From positions 248,001-312,000 of the forward strand of contig NZ_FMVC01000005.1 in the NCBI RefSeq assembly GCF_900101855.1: DNA of 64,000 nt, in the 5' to 3' direction. Positions 18,012-27,206 of this stretch are shown here, piece after piece. The position numbers and the translations under genes are program-made. The notes beneath the pieces were generated by a model that saw only the letters and a list, made by a program, of their open reading frames with translations, had not been told where the DNA came from and did not search any database. The stretch's first letter is position 1; the number at the start of each line of letters is the position of its first letter. The stretch is from Flavobacterium anhuiense (GTDB lineage: Bacteria; Bacteroidota; Bacteroidia; Flavobacteriales; Flavobacteriaceae).

Positions 18012-20015
18012 TTAAATTTTGCTTTCGTCGGCAACGGCATCTTGCCATTTATCCCAAACTTTTACTCCTGCATCATAACCATCATAACCAAAATTTTGGC
18101 TTAACTGACCTTTAATATTAGGCTCTATAGCAAGTCTATAAGGAATTGGCCAGTAATTATTACGCTTGTCCATAGAATAAAACTTTACGCCTGGTTTAAG
18201 AGAAATTCCAGCTGGATATTTGTTGTAAAGCGTGTAATGTACAATGCGCTGCCACCAGTAGCTTCCGCCAGTTGCATCTTTTCCTGATTGTTTATCCCAA
18301 GTATCTTTGCTATACGTATTTCCCCATTCATCTGCTTTTCCGCTTAGAGCCAAACAGTGCGAAATACGTTTTAATTCTACATTTCTCCATTCTTCCATAT
18401 AAAGTTCTCTTCCTCTTTCTGCGCAGATATCACCAATCGTTACTGTAGTATACATTTGCGAAGCTTTTGCTCTAGCTCTTACCACATTTACGTCCTGAGC
18501 CGCTCCAGAAACATTGCCTTGATAAAAACGTGCTTCAGCGCGCAGTAAATAGGTTTCGGCTAAACGATAGATATACATGTGTGCACTTGCTCCTGCAGTA
18601 GCTCCTTGAAAATCATTTGCTGCTGGATTTGCTTCGGCCACGACATCATGATAAAAGATTTTATAATGTGGGAAATCAAACCAGTCACGAATAGAATCTT
18701 GTGCTAACAATTTTCCAGATGCATCCCTCATTCTGAAATTTTGACCTGCCCATGTCGCGCTTCCGCCAGCTCCAGATGCATATTTAAGATCTTCCATATT
18801 TACCCAGTTACCGACAGTACTGTTATGCCTAAGATCGATTTTATCTTCAACACCATTTACAACCCACATTGGATGTTGTGAGTAATAAGAACCGCTGATT
18901 GTACCAATTCCACGTCCAATTGCTCTTTGATAATCATACTTTGCATTATAATTTGTTTTATCAGTCAACGGAAAACGAGGTGCTGCAGTTTTTCCGTCGG
19001 GAGTAATTAAATTGGCATCATTCCAGTTTGGACCAAAAATTCTCATGGATGAAAAGGCTAAAAACGATTGCGCACCTCCATTTGGAGCCACCAATATGGC
19101 CTCAGTATTAGAGCTAATCACTTTGTTTTCTGGTCTATGTAAATCCCAAATCACATTTCTTGTAATTGGCCATGCGGTAGGATTTCCTCCTGGATCAAAA
19201 ATTCCTAAATTGCCTTGCACCAATGCATAGCCTGACTGGTTAATCAAAATATTAGCTTGCGCTTCAGCTTCAGCAAATTTGCCTGATGCTAAATAACATT
19301 TAATCAACAGCTGACGGCAAGCGCCTTTGCTCACCATTCCAACATATCCAATTTTAGCCTGTTCTGGAACCCATTCTACAGCTTTTTCCATATCTGCTGT
19401 AATCATTTCTATGATGGCTTCTTTTTTAGTAGAATAATAACTCTGTTTTGGAACTTCTAAAATTTTAGTAATCAACGGGATGTCTCCAAATTGATATACT
19501 AAATTTAGATAACGATAAGATCTGTGGAAATATGCTTGACCAATATATTTTCGTTTAACTTCCTCTGATAAACTTGTTACTTTATCAATATAGGTTAATA
19601 CAGTATTTGCATTTTTAATTCCTGTATACGCTTCTGTCCACATGAACCCAAGATAAATATGTTCTCCACCAGCATCTCTTCTAAAATCTCCAGTAGGAAC
19701 AATAGTATTAGCATAATCGGCAATATTGCTACCCGTGTCTGTTTTTCCGTATTGGGCCATATCAGAGAAAAGATACTCGGTACCAATTGGCACGCTAACA
19801 CCAGAATAACCAAAGTGAATATAATTATTACGCAACTGCTTATCACAAAGTGCTAAAGTTGCCTGTAACCCAGCTTCTGTAGAGAACGTAGTTTCAGGTT
19901 CATAGAACGAAAGCGGATCTGCTTCGAGAAAATCTTTTGAACAAGAGCTAGAAAGCACTGCCAATGCTAAAAAAGGCACTAGCTTTGAAATGCTATTTTT
20001 TATATATTTTTTCAT
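18012..20015 (-). CDS. RagB/SusD family nutrient-uptake outer-membrane lipoprotein
   Basis: 667 residues, lipoprotein signal with lipobox Cys25 ('LAVLSSSC'). It shows the SusD pattern: 'FLEADPLSFYEPETTF' N-terminus, TPR-like helices ('YLASGKFAEAEAQANILINQ'), and the conserved end 'RAEARFYQGNVSGAAQDVNVVRARA' region followed by 'ERGRELYMEEWRNVELKR'. SusD proteins cap the SusC channel and bind the nutrient at the cell surface. It lies 12 bases downstream of susC. No glycosidase or peptidase is nearby, so the substrate is unknown. Confidence 0.95.
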   Translation of the reverse strand: MKKYIKNSISKLVPFLALAVLSSSCSKDFLEADPLSFYEPETTFSTEAGLQATLALCDKQLRNNYIHFGYSGVSVPIGTEYLFSDMAQYGKTDTGSNIADYANTIVPTGDFRRDAGGEHIYLGFMWTEAYTGIKNANTVLTYIDKVTSLSEEVKRKYIGQAYFHRSYRYLNLVYQFGDIPLITKILEVPKQSYYSTKKEAIIEMITADMEKAVEWVPEQAKIGYVGMVSKGACRQLLIKCYLASGKFAEAEAQANILINQSGYALVQGNLGIFDPGGNPTAWPITRNVIWDLHRPENKVISSNTEAILVAPNGGAQSFLAFSSMRIFGPNWNDANLITPDGKTAAPRFPLTDKTNYNAKYDYQRAIGRGIGTISGSYYSQHPMWVVNGVEDKIDLRHNSTVGNWVNMEDLKYASGAGGSATWAGQNFRMRDASGKLLAQDSIRDWFDFPHYKIFYHDVVAEANPAANDFQGATAGASAHMYIYRLAETYLLRAEARFYQGNVSGAAQDVNVVRARAKASQMYTTVTIGDICAERGRELYMEEWRNVELKRISHCLALSGKADEWGNTYSKDTWDKQSGKDATGGSYWWQRIVHYTLYNKYPAGISLKPGVKFYSMDKRNNYWPIPYRLAIEPNIKGQLSQNFGYDGYDAGVKVWDKWQDAVADESKI

Positions 20016-20027
20016 TGTTGTATAATT

Positions 20028-23000
20028 TTAAAGTTGGAAATTAAAACCTAAATTAAACTGTCTCGTAGCCAATCCTCCTGTTTCTGGATCTCCAAAATAT
20101 TTCCATTCTTTAGAAGCAGCCCATGTCGCTACGTTTTGAACTGAAGCATATATTTTTATACTCTTAATATGCACTTTATCCATAAGATCTTTAGGAAGCG
20201 TGTAGGCAAGCGAAATATTATCTAGACGAATAAAACTACGGTCATACAATCTTCCCGGTGCAACTGGAGTTCCGGCAGGCCCTTTAGCATCAAGACGTGC
20301 CCAGTCATTAGTTGGGTTATCTAATGTCCAATATGGATTCACGTATGGGTTAAAATTGAATTTATATAAACTCGCATCGTTGAAAGTATTCATATAATTT
20401 GAATTCAGCGATTTGCCCCCCATATTAGCATACATACTAATACCTAAATCCCAATTTTTATAAATCTTAAAATCATTACGCAACATCCATTGTACTGGTG
20501 GATTTGAGTTTCCTAAAAACTGTTTGTCTTTTTCATTATAAACTGCTTTTTTGTATGGTTTACCATCTGAGTCTACCGCATCGATATCATCTGCTGTATA
20601 ACTGTTAGCTACTTTTGGATCTCCAGGGCGCTGTCCGTATTTTTGAGCTTCTTTCCATTCATCTTTCTGCCAGATTCCAGTTACTCTATAATCCCAGATT
20701 TGGGAGATTGGTCTTCCAATAAACCATCCATTAGCAGAATCATTTCCTTCTTTTTTCCCGATTACATTTCCATTATCATCTTTAATATCTACCATGTTTC
20801 CATATAATGAGACAATTTTGTTTTCGTTGTAAGATATTCCAAATGAAGTACGCCATTCAAAATTTGGTTTTTTCATGTTTAGTGTGTTAAGGCTCAATTC
20901 AAAACCTTGATTTTGAACTTCTCCAAGGTTGGTAGCAATTGTTGAAAATCCAGTAAAACCTGGCAAAGATTGGCTCATAATCATATCATGAGTAGATGCT
21001 TTGTAAAAATCTAATGTAGCAGTGATTCGATCACGCAAGAATCCTAAATCAAGCCCAATATTTGTTGAGGTAGTTTTTTCCCATTCCAAGTTTGGATTTG
21101 CCATACGGTCAAGTGCTAAATACTTTATTTCAAGTGCTTTTCCAGAAGCATCTAAATAGCCCATAGTTCCAGTATTGACTAAGTTTGCCAAAGAAACATA
21201 CGGATCTGCAAGCGATCTATTTCCGTTTTTACCCCAAGACAAACGAAGTTTACCAGTGCTCATAGGTTCCCAGTTAAACCATTTCTCATTTTTAAAGTTC
21301 CAAGCAACACCAAAAGAAGGGAAAACTGCGTAAGGATTTGAAGCTCCAAATGCCGAATATCCATCACGGCGTACCGTTGCTGTCAGCATATAACGATTAT
21401 CAAACGAATAGAAAAGTCTCGCCATTAATGCATCTGCGGTTTCATGTGTATCGTTTGATCTAAGTGCACTATTCGCCATTGTTGCTGTGTTAACAAGGTG
21501 AAAACCTAATGCATCTGATGGCTGAATATTATAGGCATCCATTCCGTCTGACCAAAAACGGCGTTCTTCTGCTTCCTGAACAAAAGTGGCAATAATGTGA
21601 TGTTTTTGTGCAATCGTATAATCCCATGTAATGGTATTATTCAAGTTGTAATCAAATCTTGTTGAGTTATTTCTATTTACCCCTGTGGTAGCTGCAGGCC
21701 AGTTTGGATTCTGCGTTGATCTAAAATAACGATCGTGAAAAAACTGGTAACGAGGAGCAATATTGAATGCGTAGGTGATACCTAAAGGCAAAGTTACTTT
21801 AGCATTGAAAATAGTATTCAATGTTGTATATCCTGTCTCTTTATCAATAAATTGACGCTCGTAGTAATAGTTGTAATTTTGTCCAGAAACATTTTTTCCC
21901 ATAGGCTGTCTCTCATAATTGCCATTTGCATCGATGAAGGTTCCAAACGGACTGGTTCTCATCATATTATTATCTCCAGCATTTGTACCTAAAGAAGGCG
22001 TAACATCTCCATCTGATCGATCTTGAAAATTAACGTTTACTCCAAGGTCAAGCCAATCTGTAACTTTAGCGTCAACTTTCATGTTGGAGCGAGCGGCTTT
22101 ATAATCGTTCCCAACAATAGCTCCTTCTGATTTTAAATAACCAAAAGAAACATAATAATTTACTCTGTCAGCTGCACCTGAAATACTTAAATTGTTATCA
22201 TGATTAATCCCTGTTCTAAAAGAACTATTGCTCCAGTCATGTGTTTTATTAGCTAAGAAATTTGCCATTAGTGATGGATCAAAATTCAATCCTAAACGTG
22301 CTCCCCAAACTTCTTTACTGCTTTTTCCATTTGTTTGAGAGGCTGGCTGATAAGCTAACCATTGCGCTTCAGTAATGCCCCATTTACTCAAATCATTTGG
22401 ATTTGAAAAATACCCTGGTTTTCCATTAGCCACTGTTCCAGCAATAAATGCTTCGTATTGTCCTGTTGCTGTGTTGACACCATAGGTTTGAGCAGTTTCC
22501 CAATCTTCACGGTATTTTAAGTAGCCTTCTGGAGAATACACTTTGCGATAAGCACTTTTATTGCTAATCGTTGTGTTGGTAGAAAAACTTACCATAGGCT
22601 TACCTGTTTTGCCTTTTTTGGTTGAAATAAGAATAACCCCTGCAGCTGCTCTCGATCCGTAAACAGATGCTGCCGAAGCATCTTTTAGAATATCAAGTTG
22701 GGCAATATCGTCAGGGTTGATTTCTGATAGCTCACCATAAAACTGCATTCCGTCTAAGATAATAAGAGGTGAATTATGACCACCCGCTGTATATACAGAA
22801 GTCTGCCCTCGAATTTGTATATTCCCGCCTCCTTTTGCAGAAGGATCATAACCTACTCGCACACCAGGAGTTCCTCTTAAGATATCCTGAACGGTCTGCG
22901 GATTTTGGTTAACTAATCTATCAGGAGAAACTTGAACAACTGCTCCTGTTAAATCTTTTTTCTTCATTTTACCGTATCCTACAACTACAACTTCCTCCAA

Positions 23001-23396
23001 CGAAGCCGTTGTCCTTTGCATTTTTACATTTACGATAGTTTTTCCTTTTACAGAAACTTCAGTATTGGTATACCCCAAAAAAGAGAATACTAATACAGCA
23101 TTTTCATTTTCTACTTTTAAAGAAAATTTTCCGTCAAAATCTGTTAGGGCAGCATTTTTACTTCCTTTTTCCAAAATGGTAACACCTGGAAGTGGCATAC
23201 CATTTTCATCATTGACCTGTCCAGTGATGTTTTTTTGTTGTTGAACATTTTGCGATTTCGCCGCACCTTTAGAACTAAGGGTATATCCGTGGACTTGCGA
23301 TAGAGAAAACAAAATGCAGAATAGCATCAATTTTGTTTTCAAACTAAATCCAGATACCCCATTAGGACCCATTTTAATCCTGATAAAATTTGTCAT
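20028..23396 (-). CDS. SusC/RagA family TonB-linked outer-membrane transporter
   Basis: 1122 residues. In order: signal/N-terminal region, a carboxypeptidase-regulatory-like domain (about 55-130, 'ITGQVNDENGMPLPGVTI'), a TonB-box/plug region ('VVVGYGKMKKKDLTGAV', then 'VQDILRGTPGVRV', 'IQIRGQTSV'), and a 22-strand barrel ending 'FNLGFNFQL'. It imports large nutrients with SusD using TonB energy. The annotated start gives an unusually long, positively charged N-terminus (MTNFIRIKMGPNGVSGFS), common in flavobacterial SusC; a shorter start at Met9 is possible. No sigma/anti-sigma pair or HTCS regulator adjoins it. Confidence 0.95.
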   Translation of the reverse strand: MTNFIRIKMGPNGVSGFSLKTKLMLFCILFSLSQVHGYTLSSKGAAKSQNVQQQKNITGQVNDENGMPLPGVTILEKGSKNAALTDFDGKFSLKVENENAVLVFSFLGYTNTEVSVKGKTIVNVKMQRTTASLEEVVVVGYGKMKKKDLTGAVVQVSPDRLVNQNPQTVQDILRGTPGVRVGYDPSAKGGGNIQIRGQTSVYTAGGHNSPLIILDGMQFYGELSEINPDDIAQLDILKDASAASVYGSRAAAGVILISTKKGKTGKPMVSFSTNTTISNKSAYRKVYSPEGYLKYREDWETAQTYGVNTATGQYEAFIAGTVANGKPGYFSNPNDLSKWGITEAQWLAYQPASQTNGKSSKEVWGARLGLNFDPSLMANFLANKTHDWSNSSFRTGINHDNNLSISGAADRVNYYVSFGYLKSEGAIVGNDYKAARSNMKVDAKVTDWLDLGVNVNFQDRSDGDVTPSLGTNAGDNNMMRTSPFGTFIDANGNYERQPMGKNVSGQNYNYYYERQFIDKETGYTTLNTIFNAKVTLPLGITYAFNIAPRYQFFHDRYFRSTQNPNWPAATTGVNRNNSTRFDYNLNNTITWDYTIAQKHHIIATFVQEAEERRFWSDGMDAYNIQPSDALGFHLVNTATMANSALRSNDTHETADALMARLFYSFDNRYMLTATVRRDGYSAFGASNPYAVFPSFGVAWNFKNEKWFNWEPMSTGKLRLSWGKNGNRSLADPYVSLANLVNTGTMGYLDASGKALEIKYLALDRMANPNLEWEKTTSTNIGLDLGFLRDRITATLDFYKASTHDMIMSQSLPGFTGFSTIATNLGEVQNQGFELSLNTLNMKKPNFEWRTSFGISYNENKIVSLYGNMVDIKDDNGNVIGKKEGNDSANGWFIGRPISQIWDYRVTGIWQKDEWKEAQKYGQRPGDPKVANSYTADDIDAVDSDGKPYKKAVYNEKDKQFLGNSNPPVQWMLRNDFKIYKNWDLGISMYANMGGKSLNSNYMNTFNDASLYKFNFNPYVNPYWTLDNPTNDWARLDAKGPAGTPVAPGRLYDRSFIRLDNISLAYTLPKDLMDKVHIKSIKIYASVQNVATWAASKEWKYFGDPETGGLATRQFNLGFNFQL

Positions 23397-23732
23397 TTTG
23401 GTTGGTAATTTGGTTAATTGAATAGTTAGTTTTGGAAATTGCTTATGACACCTGTCAAGTGGAGGTCTTCAGTAACTTCGAGTGCAAAATTGACTAATAA
23501 TGATTTTTAGAAGGAGAAATAAAATACATTTTTGGGTGCAATAAAGTCCTGAAAATATATTTTCATGGTTTTTTTAGCCATAAAAAATATTTTCTGTAAA
23601 AAAAATATTAAAAAAATGAGAATAAGATGTTTACTGCAAAAACGGAAGTTTAAAAAGTGCAGTTGGTGTTGATTTGCTTAAAATACGTTTAGGAAACCCA
23701 ATTAGTTTAAAAAGAAGCTTTTGAATAAAGTT
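23397..23732. other. Intergenic region upstream of susC
   Basis: About 335 AT-rich bases upstream of the minus-strand susC and downstream of another minus-strand gene. It should hold the susC promoter. I find no clear TTTG/TAnnTTTG pair and no structured element. Confidence 0.45.
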
Positions 23733-24725
23733 TTAGGGTTTATAAGGATATAAATCTTTTAACGGAATGATGATGCCATTTTTAGACATTTCACATTCGG
23801 CGTAAGCGTTTTTATATACCTTAAAAATGAATTTTATATCGCTTGAAGATACGCCTTCATTTAATTTTCTAAAAGCGCTTAAAACTTCAATAGGAGACAA
23901 TTCATATTGAATATTATATTTCTTTTTCTTTTTATCCTCCCAATAGATATAAAATATTTTAGGAATGCTGCGAATTGCAGCAGCATCAGCATCTTCTGAA
24001 AGTTCTATTCGGTCGTCTTTAAATGAATATGCATAAAAACTTGCCAACACATCTTGTTCTTCCATTTCAACTTTTGAAGACCATTTGTACTGATTTTGAA
24101 GTAAATCAGCATAATCGGTTATATTTTCAATGCTTTCAAAACGATTGTATTTTTCGCCTAAAGATTCTTCATAAACTAGCAGATCCAACTTTCCCGCGAT
24201 TTCTTTAGCCATAAATGTTTCCAAAAGCTGAGGTTCTGTATTTTCTTTAGGAATTATTTTTAAAAGGATTTTGCCTTTAGGCAGTATTTCTAAAATTAAA
24301 ATAGGTACCACATCTTTTTCGGTAACCAAATTTTTCATTTTTTTATAAGGAACCAGAGTTTGAAGCTGATAAAATTTGCGTTCGTCTACAGAGAAATATT
24401 TTAGTTTAAGAGAATCGGGTAAAAGCTCTTCCTGCCAGATTTTGAAAAAAATAGAATTCTCACTTTTAGCGCTGGTTACTCGTTTTGATTCAGAATCGAT
24501 TTCACTTTTAGAATCGTTGAAAGTATTATAAAAAGTGGCATCTATAATTTGAATGATATTTGAATTTTCTGCTGTTGGATTTTCTAAACTGCTATGAATT
24601 TCAGCATTCCAAAACATTTTGTCTTGCTCTTTATTTTTAAATCTGGTGGCAAAATAAAGGGCGATTACGGCAACCAGAATTACAGCCAAGAAAATGTTGA
24701 TATAATCGAGTTTTGTATTATTCAT
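23733..24725 (-). CDS. Hypothetical protein with one N-terminal membrane helix
   Basis: 330 residues. One hydrophobic segment (about 9-26, 'INIFLAVILVAVIALYFATRF') anchors a mainly soluble, acidic and lysine-rich domain. No motif is recognised. It is the last of four minus-strand genes (26129 to 23733) with short gaps, probably an operon of envelope proteins. Confidence 0.6.
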   Translation of the reverse strand: MNNTKLDYINIFLAVILVAVIALYFATRFKNKEQDKMFWNAEIHSSLENPTAENSNIIQIIDATFYNTFNDSKSEIDSESKRVTSAKSENSIFFKIWQEELLPDSLKLKYFSVDERKFYQLQTLVPYKKMKNLVTEKDVVPILILEILPKGKILLKIIPKENTEPQLLETFMAKEIAGKLDLLVYEESLGEKYNRFESIENITDYADLLQNQYKWSSKVEMEEQDVLASFYAYSFKDDRIELSEDADAAAIRSIPKIFYIYWEDKKKKKYNIQYELSPIEVLSAFRKLNEGVSSSDIKFIFKVYKNAYAECEMSKNGIIIPLKDLYPYKP

Positions 24726-24735
24726 GGTCGTTCTA

Positions 24736-25029
24736 TTAATGTTGATATGCTTTTGCTAAAGCTCCTAAATATGATAACACTGCAAATACCATAATTGAAA
24801 CAATTACTAGAAATATAGAAAAGTATTTGAATTCTTTTTTATACGGAATATTGGTGAAAAATATCGAAATTAAAACTGAAATTGCAGGAACTGTAAAGCA
24901 GAATAATGGCATAAGTGCGCCCCTATAGGCAGAAGAGTTTGATATTAAATTTATATAATCCATATAATAATACAGCACGATTTCTATGCAGAACAATAAA
25001 ATAATGGTTAGGAATGGATTGTTTCTCAT
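24736..25029 (-). CDS. Small hypothetical integral membrane protein
   Basis: 97 residues with about three hydrophobic helices ('PFLTIILLFCIEIVLYYYM', 'GALMPLFCFTVPAISVLISIFF', 'FSIFLVIVSIMVFAVLSYLG'). Ten bases separate it from the downstream gene. No family recognised. Confidence 0.6.
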   Translation of the reverse strand: MRNNPFLTIILLFCIEIVLYYYMDYINLISNSSAYRGALMPLFCFTVPAISVLISIFFTNIPYKKEFKYFSIFLVIVSIMVFAVLSYLGALAKAYQH

Positions 25030-25064
25030 GTATAAATGATTTGGATTTTTAAATATAATAAATG

Positions 25065-25727
25065 TTATTTTTCATTCTGATTAATTTGCGAATAGATTTT
25101 GCCTTTCCAAAACAGCGGTTTATCTGGGTTTTCGGGATGTTCAAAAATAAAGTCAAATTTTGCTTTTAGAATTCCATTATGCCATAAATCCCTGTCAATT
25201 GTAATAATACCTTTTTTGCAAGCATATATTTGCTTTCCTATTGGACCCGAAATGCTATTTAACTCGATTTCAGGAATACATTTATCCTTTGTTATTTTCA
25301 GAATCAAACTGCTATGAGTTGCGATATTTTTATTGGTAAAACAATAAATTGTATCTCTACTGATTCTTTTAAAGCTTATAAAATTTGCACCTGCCCATTC
25401 ATAACTGTTTGTTTTAGATTTAATCGAATGAAATAGGTGAGTGGTATCTACAAGCTGATAGAATTTTGCCAAAGAATCTTTATAAATTTTTCCATTCTCA
25501 TCTTTCATCCTCTCTGTTTCCGTCGGACAAAGTCCGTCACAGCTTAATTGCCCAAAATCATTTCGATAAACTCCTTCTGGATATTCCCAATTTTTTGCAA
25601 ATGAAAAATCGCCTGATAGGTTTTTCTGCCAATTGATTTTAATTTCTAAGTTTTTATTCTTTTCAATTGACGAACTGCCAGATAAAAAGATGAATATTAA
25701 AAAAATATATGTAAAAAACTTTATCAT
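25065..25727 (-). CDS. Hypothetical exported protein
   Basis: 220 residues with a signal-like N-terminus (MIKFFTYIFLIFIFLSGSSS). The exported part has a 'CDGLCPTETERMKDENGKIY' segment, several aromatic strands and two more cysteines that could form disulfides. Function unknown. Same operon as its neighbours by spacing. Confidence 0.6.
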   Translation of the reverse strand: MIKFFTYIFLIFIFLSGSSSIEKNKNLEIKINWQKNLSGDFSFAKNWEYPEGVYRNDFGQLSCDGLCPTETERMKDENGKIYKDSLAKFYQLVDTTHLFHSIKSKTNSYEWAGANFISFKRISRDTIYCFTNKNIATHSSLILKITKDKCIPEIELNSISGPIGKQIYACKKGIITIDRDLWHNGILKAKFDFIFEHPENPDKPLFWKGKIYSQINQNEK

Positions 25728-25736
25728 TGGAGATTA

Positions 25737-26129
25737 TTATTTGGATTTTATAAATGTGAGATACTTTTCACCGCATTGCGTAAAATGCACATATTCGTTC
25801 ATTGCATTTCCGTAATTCTGAATTTGTATTGTGTCGGTATCATATATGCCGTCAATTTTTCCAAAGTTCAAATAAAGAGTATCATCTTCATTATGTTTTC
25901 CAACCTTACCTTTTGAAATGATTTTATTCCTATCGAAAATTAAAAATGAATATTCTCCAGCTTTCTTTTCGATTTTAATTTTAAACCTAGAATTTTCGCA
26001 AGATGTCAAAACATAAATTCCAGCAATTTCCTGATTGGCATCGGAATATGAAACCAAAGATTGCTGTTTTTGTAAAACATGTACAAAAAGAAAAAAGCTC
26101 GAGAGAAGAATAAATTTTTTATAAATCAT
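25737..26129 (-). CDS. Hypothetical exported protein, small
   Basis: 130 residues, signal-like start (MIYKKFILLSSFFLFVHVLQ), then a compact beta-rich body ('EIAGIYVLTSCENSRFKIKIEKK', 'GKHNEDDTLYLNFGKIDGIYDTD') that could be a lipocalin-like or META-like fold. I cannot assign a family. First gene of the minus-strand operon, divergent from the two-component system. Confidence 0.55.
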   Translation of the reverse strand: MIYKKFILLSSFFLFVHVLQKQQSLVSYSDANQEIAGIYVLTSCENSRFKIKIEKKAGEYSFLIFDRNKIISKGKVGKHNEDDTLYLNFGKIDGIYDTDTIQIQNYGNAMNEYVHFTQCGEKYLTFIKSK

Positions 26130-26459
26130 GATTCTTAAATAAAATAGTAAACGGATAGTACAAAAATGAAAATAAAAGATTTACTGATTTCAGCTAATAT
26201 AAATTCGTTGAAATTCTGAGGAGATTTGCAATGTTCTTTTTTAAATGTGCACTCAAATTACTTTTTGTGTTTGCTTGGACTTAAGCAAAAACCATTTACA
26301 GAGAAATAAAAAAATATATCGAAAGTATAGCATTTAAAACATTGAAATAAAAAATTATATATTCGTACTGCAAATTTTGATCTTTATAAAGAGACAGTTT
26401 CCAAGAGCTTTTTTTATCTGGCTTAAAATTTCAATTTGTAAAACTGTTATTTCCTAAAT
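26130..26459. other. Divergent promoter region
   Basis: About 330 AT-rich bases between the minus-strand hypothetical operon and the plus-strand two-component system. Both promoters should lie here. No repeat or RNA element seen. Confidence 0.45.
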
Positions 26460-27206
26460 ATGAACAAAATACGAACCTTAATAATAGAAGACGAACCAGC
26501 AATTAGAAAAGAGTTGCAATGGTTAGTCTCGCAAGAAGATTCTCTAAAACTTGAAGCGATGGCAGGTTCGGTAAACGAATCAGTACAAATCTTAAAAAAT
26601 ACAGAAATCGATTTGATTTTGATGGATATTCAGCTTACAGATGGTACGGCTTTCGATATTTTGAATCAAATAGAAGTGACTTCTTTTCATATTATTTTTA
26701 TTACCGCTTACAATCATTTTGCAATAAAAGCCATTAAGTATGGTGCGTTGGACTATCTTTTAAAGCCTATAGATAATGATGAATTTGTAGCAGCGATACA
26801 AAAAATCAAAAAGGTAAAACAGACCGATTATTTGAATCAGATTAATCTTGTGAAGGAATATAGTTCAAGAACGATCGATATGAGTTCCAGAATTTGCATC
26901 ACATCTTTAGACTGTATGCAAATTGTTCGTCTCAATGACATTGTACATTTGTCTGGCGAAGGATCTTATACTCAAATTCATTTGGAAAACAAGAAAGTAG
27001 TAACGGCTTCTAAACCCTTAAAATATTACGAAGATATTCTTCCTGAGGACTTTTTCATAAAAACCCATCAGTCTTATATTGTCAACAAAGATTTTATAGA
27101 TAAGTATATGAAAACAGGCATCCTTGTCATGAAAAATAACTCCGAAATTCCTGTAGCGACTCGCAGAAAAGAGTTTGTGATAAATCATTTAAATCCTTTG
27201 AGATAA
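26460..27206 (+). CDS. LytTR-family response regulator
   Basis: 248 residues. Receiver domain (about 4-120) with acidic residues E10/D11, phospho-acceptor D56 ('ILMDIQL') and conserved K102 ('YLLKPI'). The C-terminal LytTR DNA-binding domain (about 145-245) shows 'DIVHLSGEGSYTQIHL', 'FFIKTHQSYIVNKDFI' and 'EIPVATRRKEFVI'. It should be the cytoplasmic transcription factor of the pair with the kinase that follows. Stop and kinase start overlap as TAATG. Confidence 0.92.
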   Translation: MNKIRTLIIEDEPAIRKELQWLVSQEDSLKLEAMAGSVNESVQILKNTEIDLILMDIQLTDGTAFDILNQIEVTSFHIIFITAYNHFAIKAIKYGALDYLLKPIDNDEFVAAIQKIKKVKQTDYLNQINLVKEYSSRTIDMSSRICITSLDCMQIVRLNDIVHLSGEGSYTQIHLENKKVVTASKPLKYYEDILPEDFFIKTHQSYIVNKDFIDKYMKTGILVMKNNSEIPVATRRKEFVINHLNPLR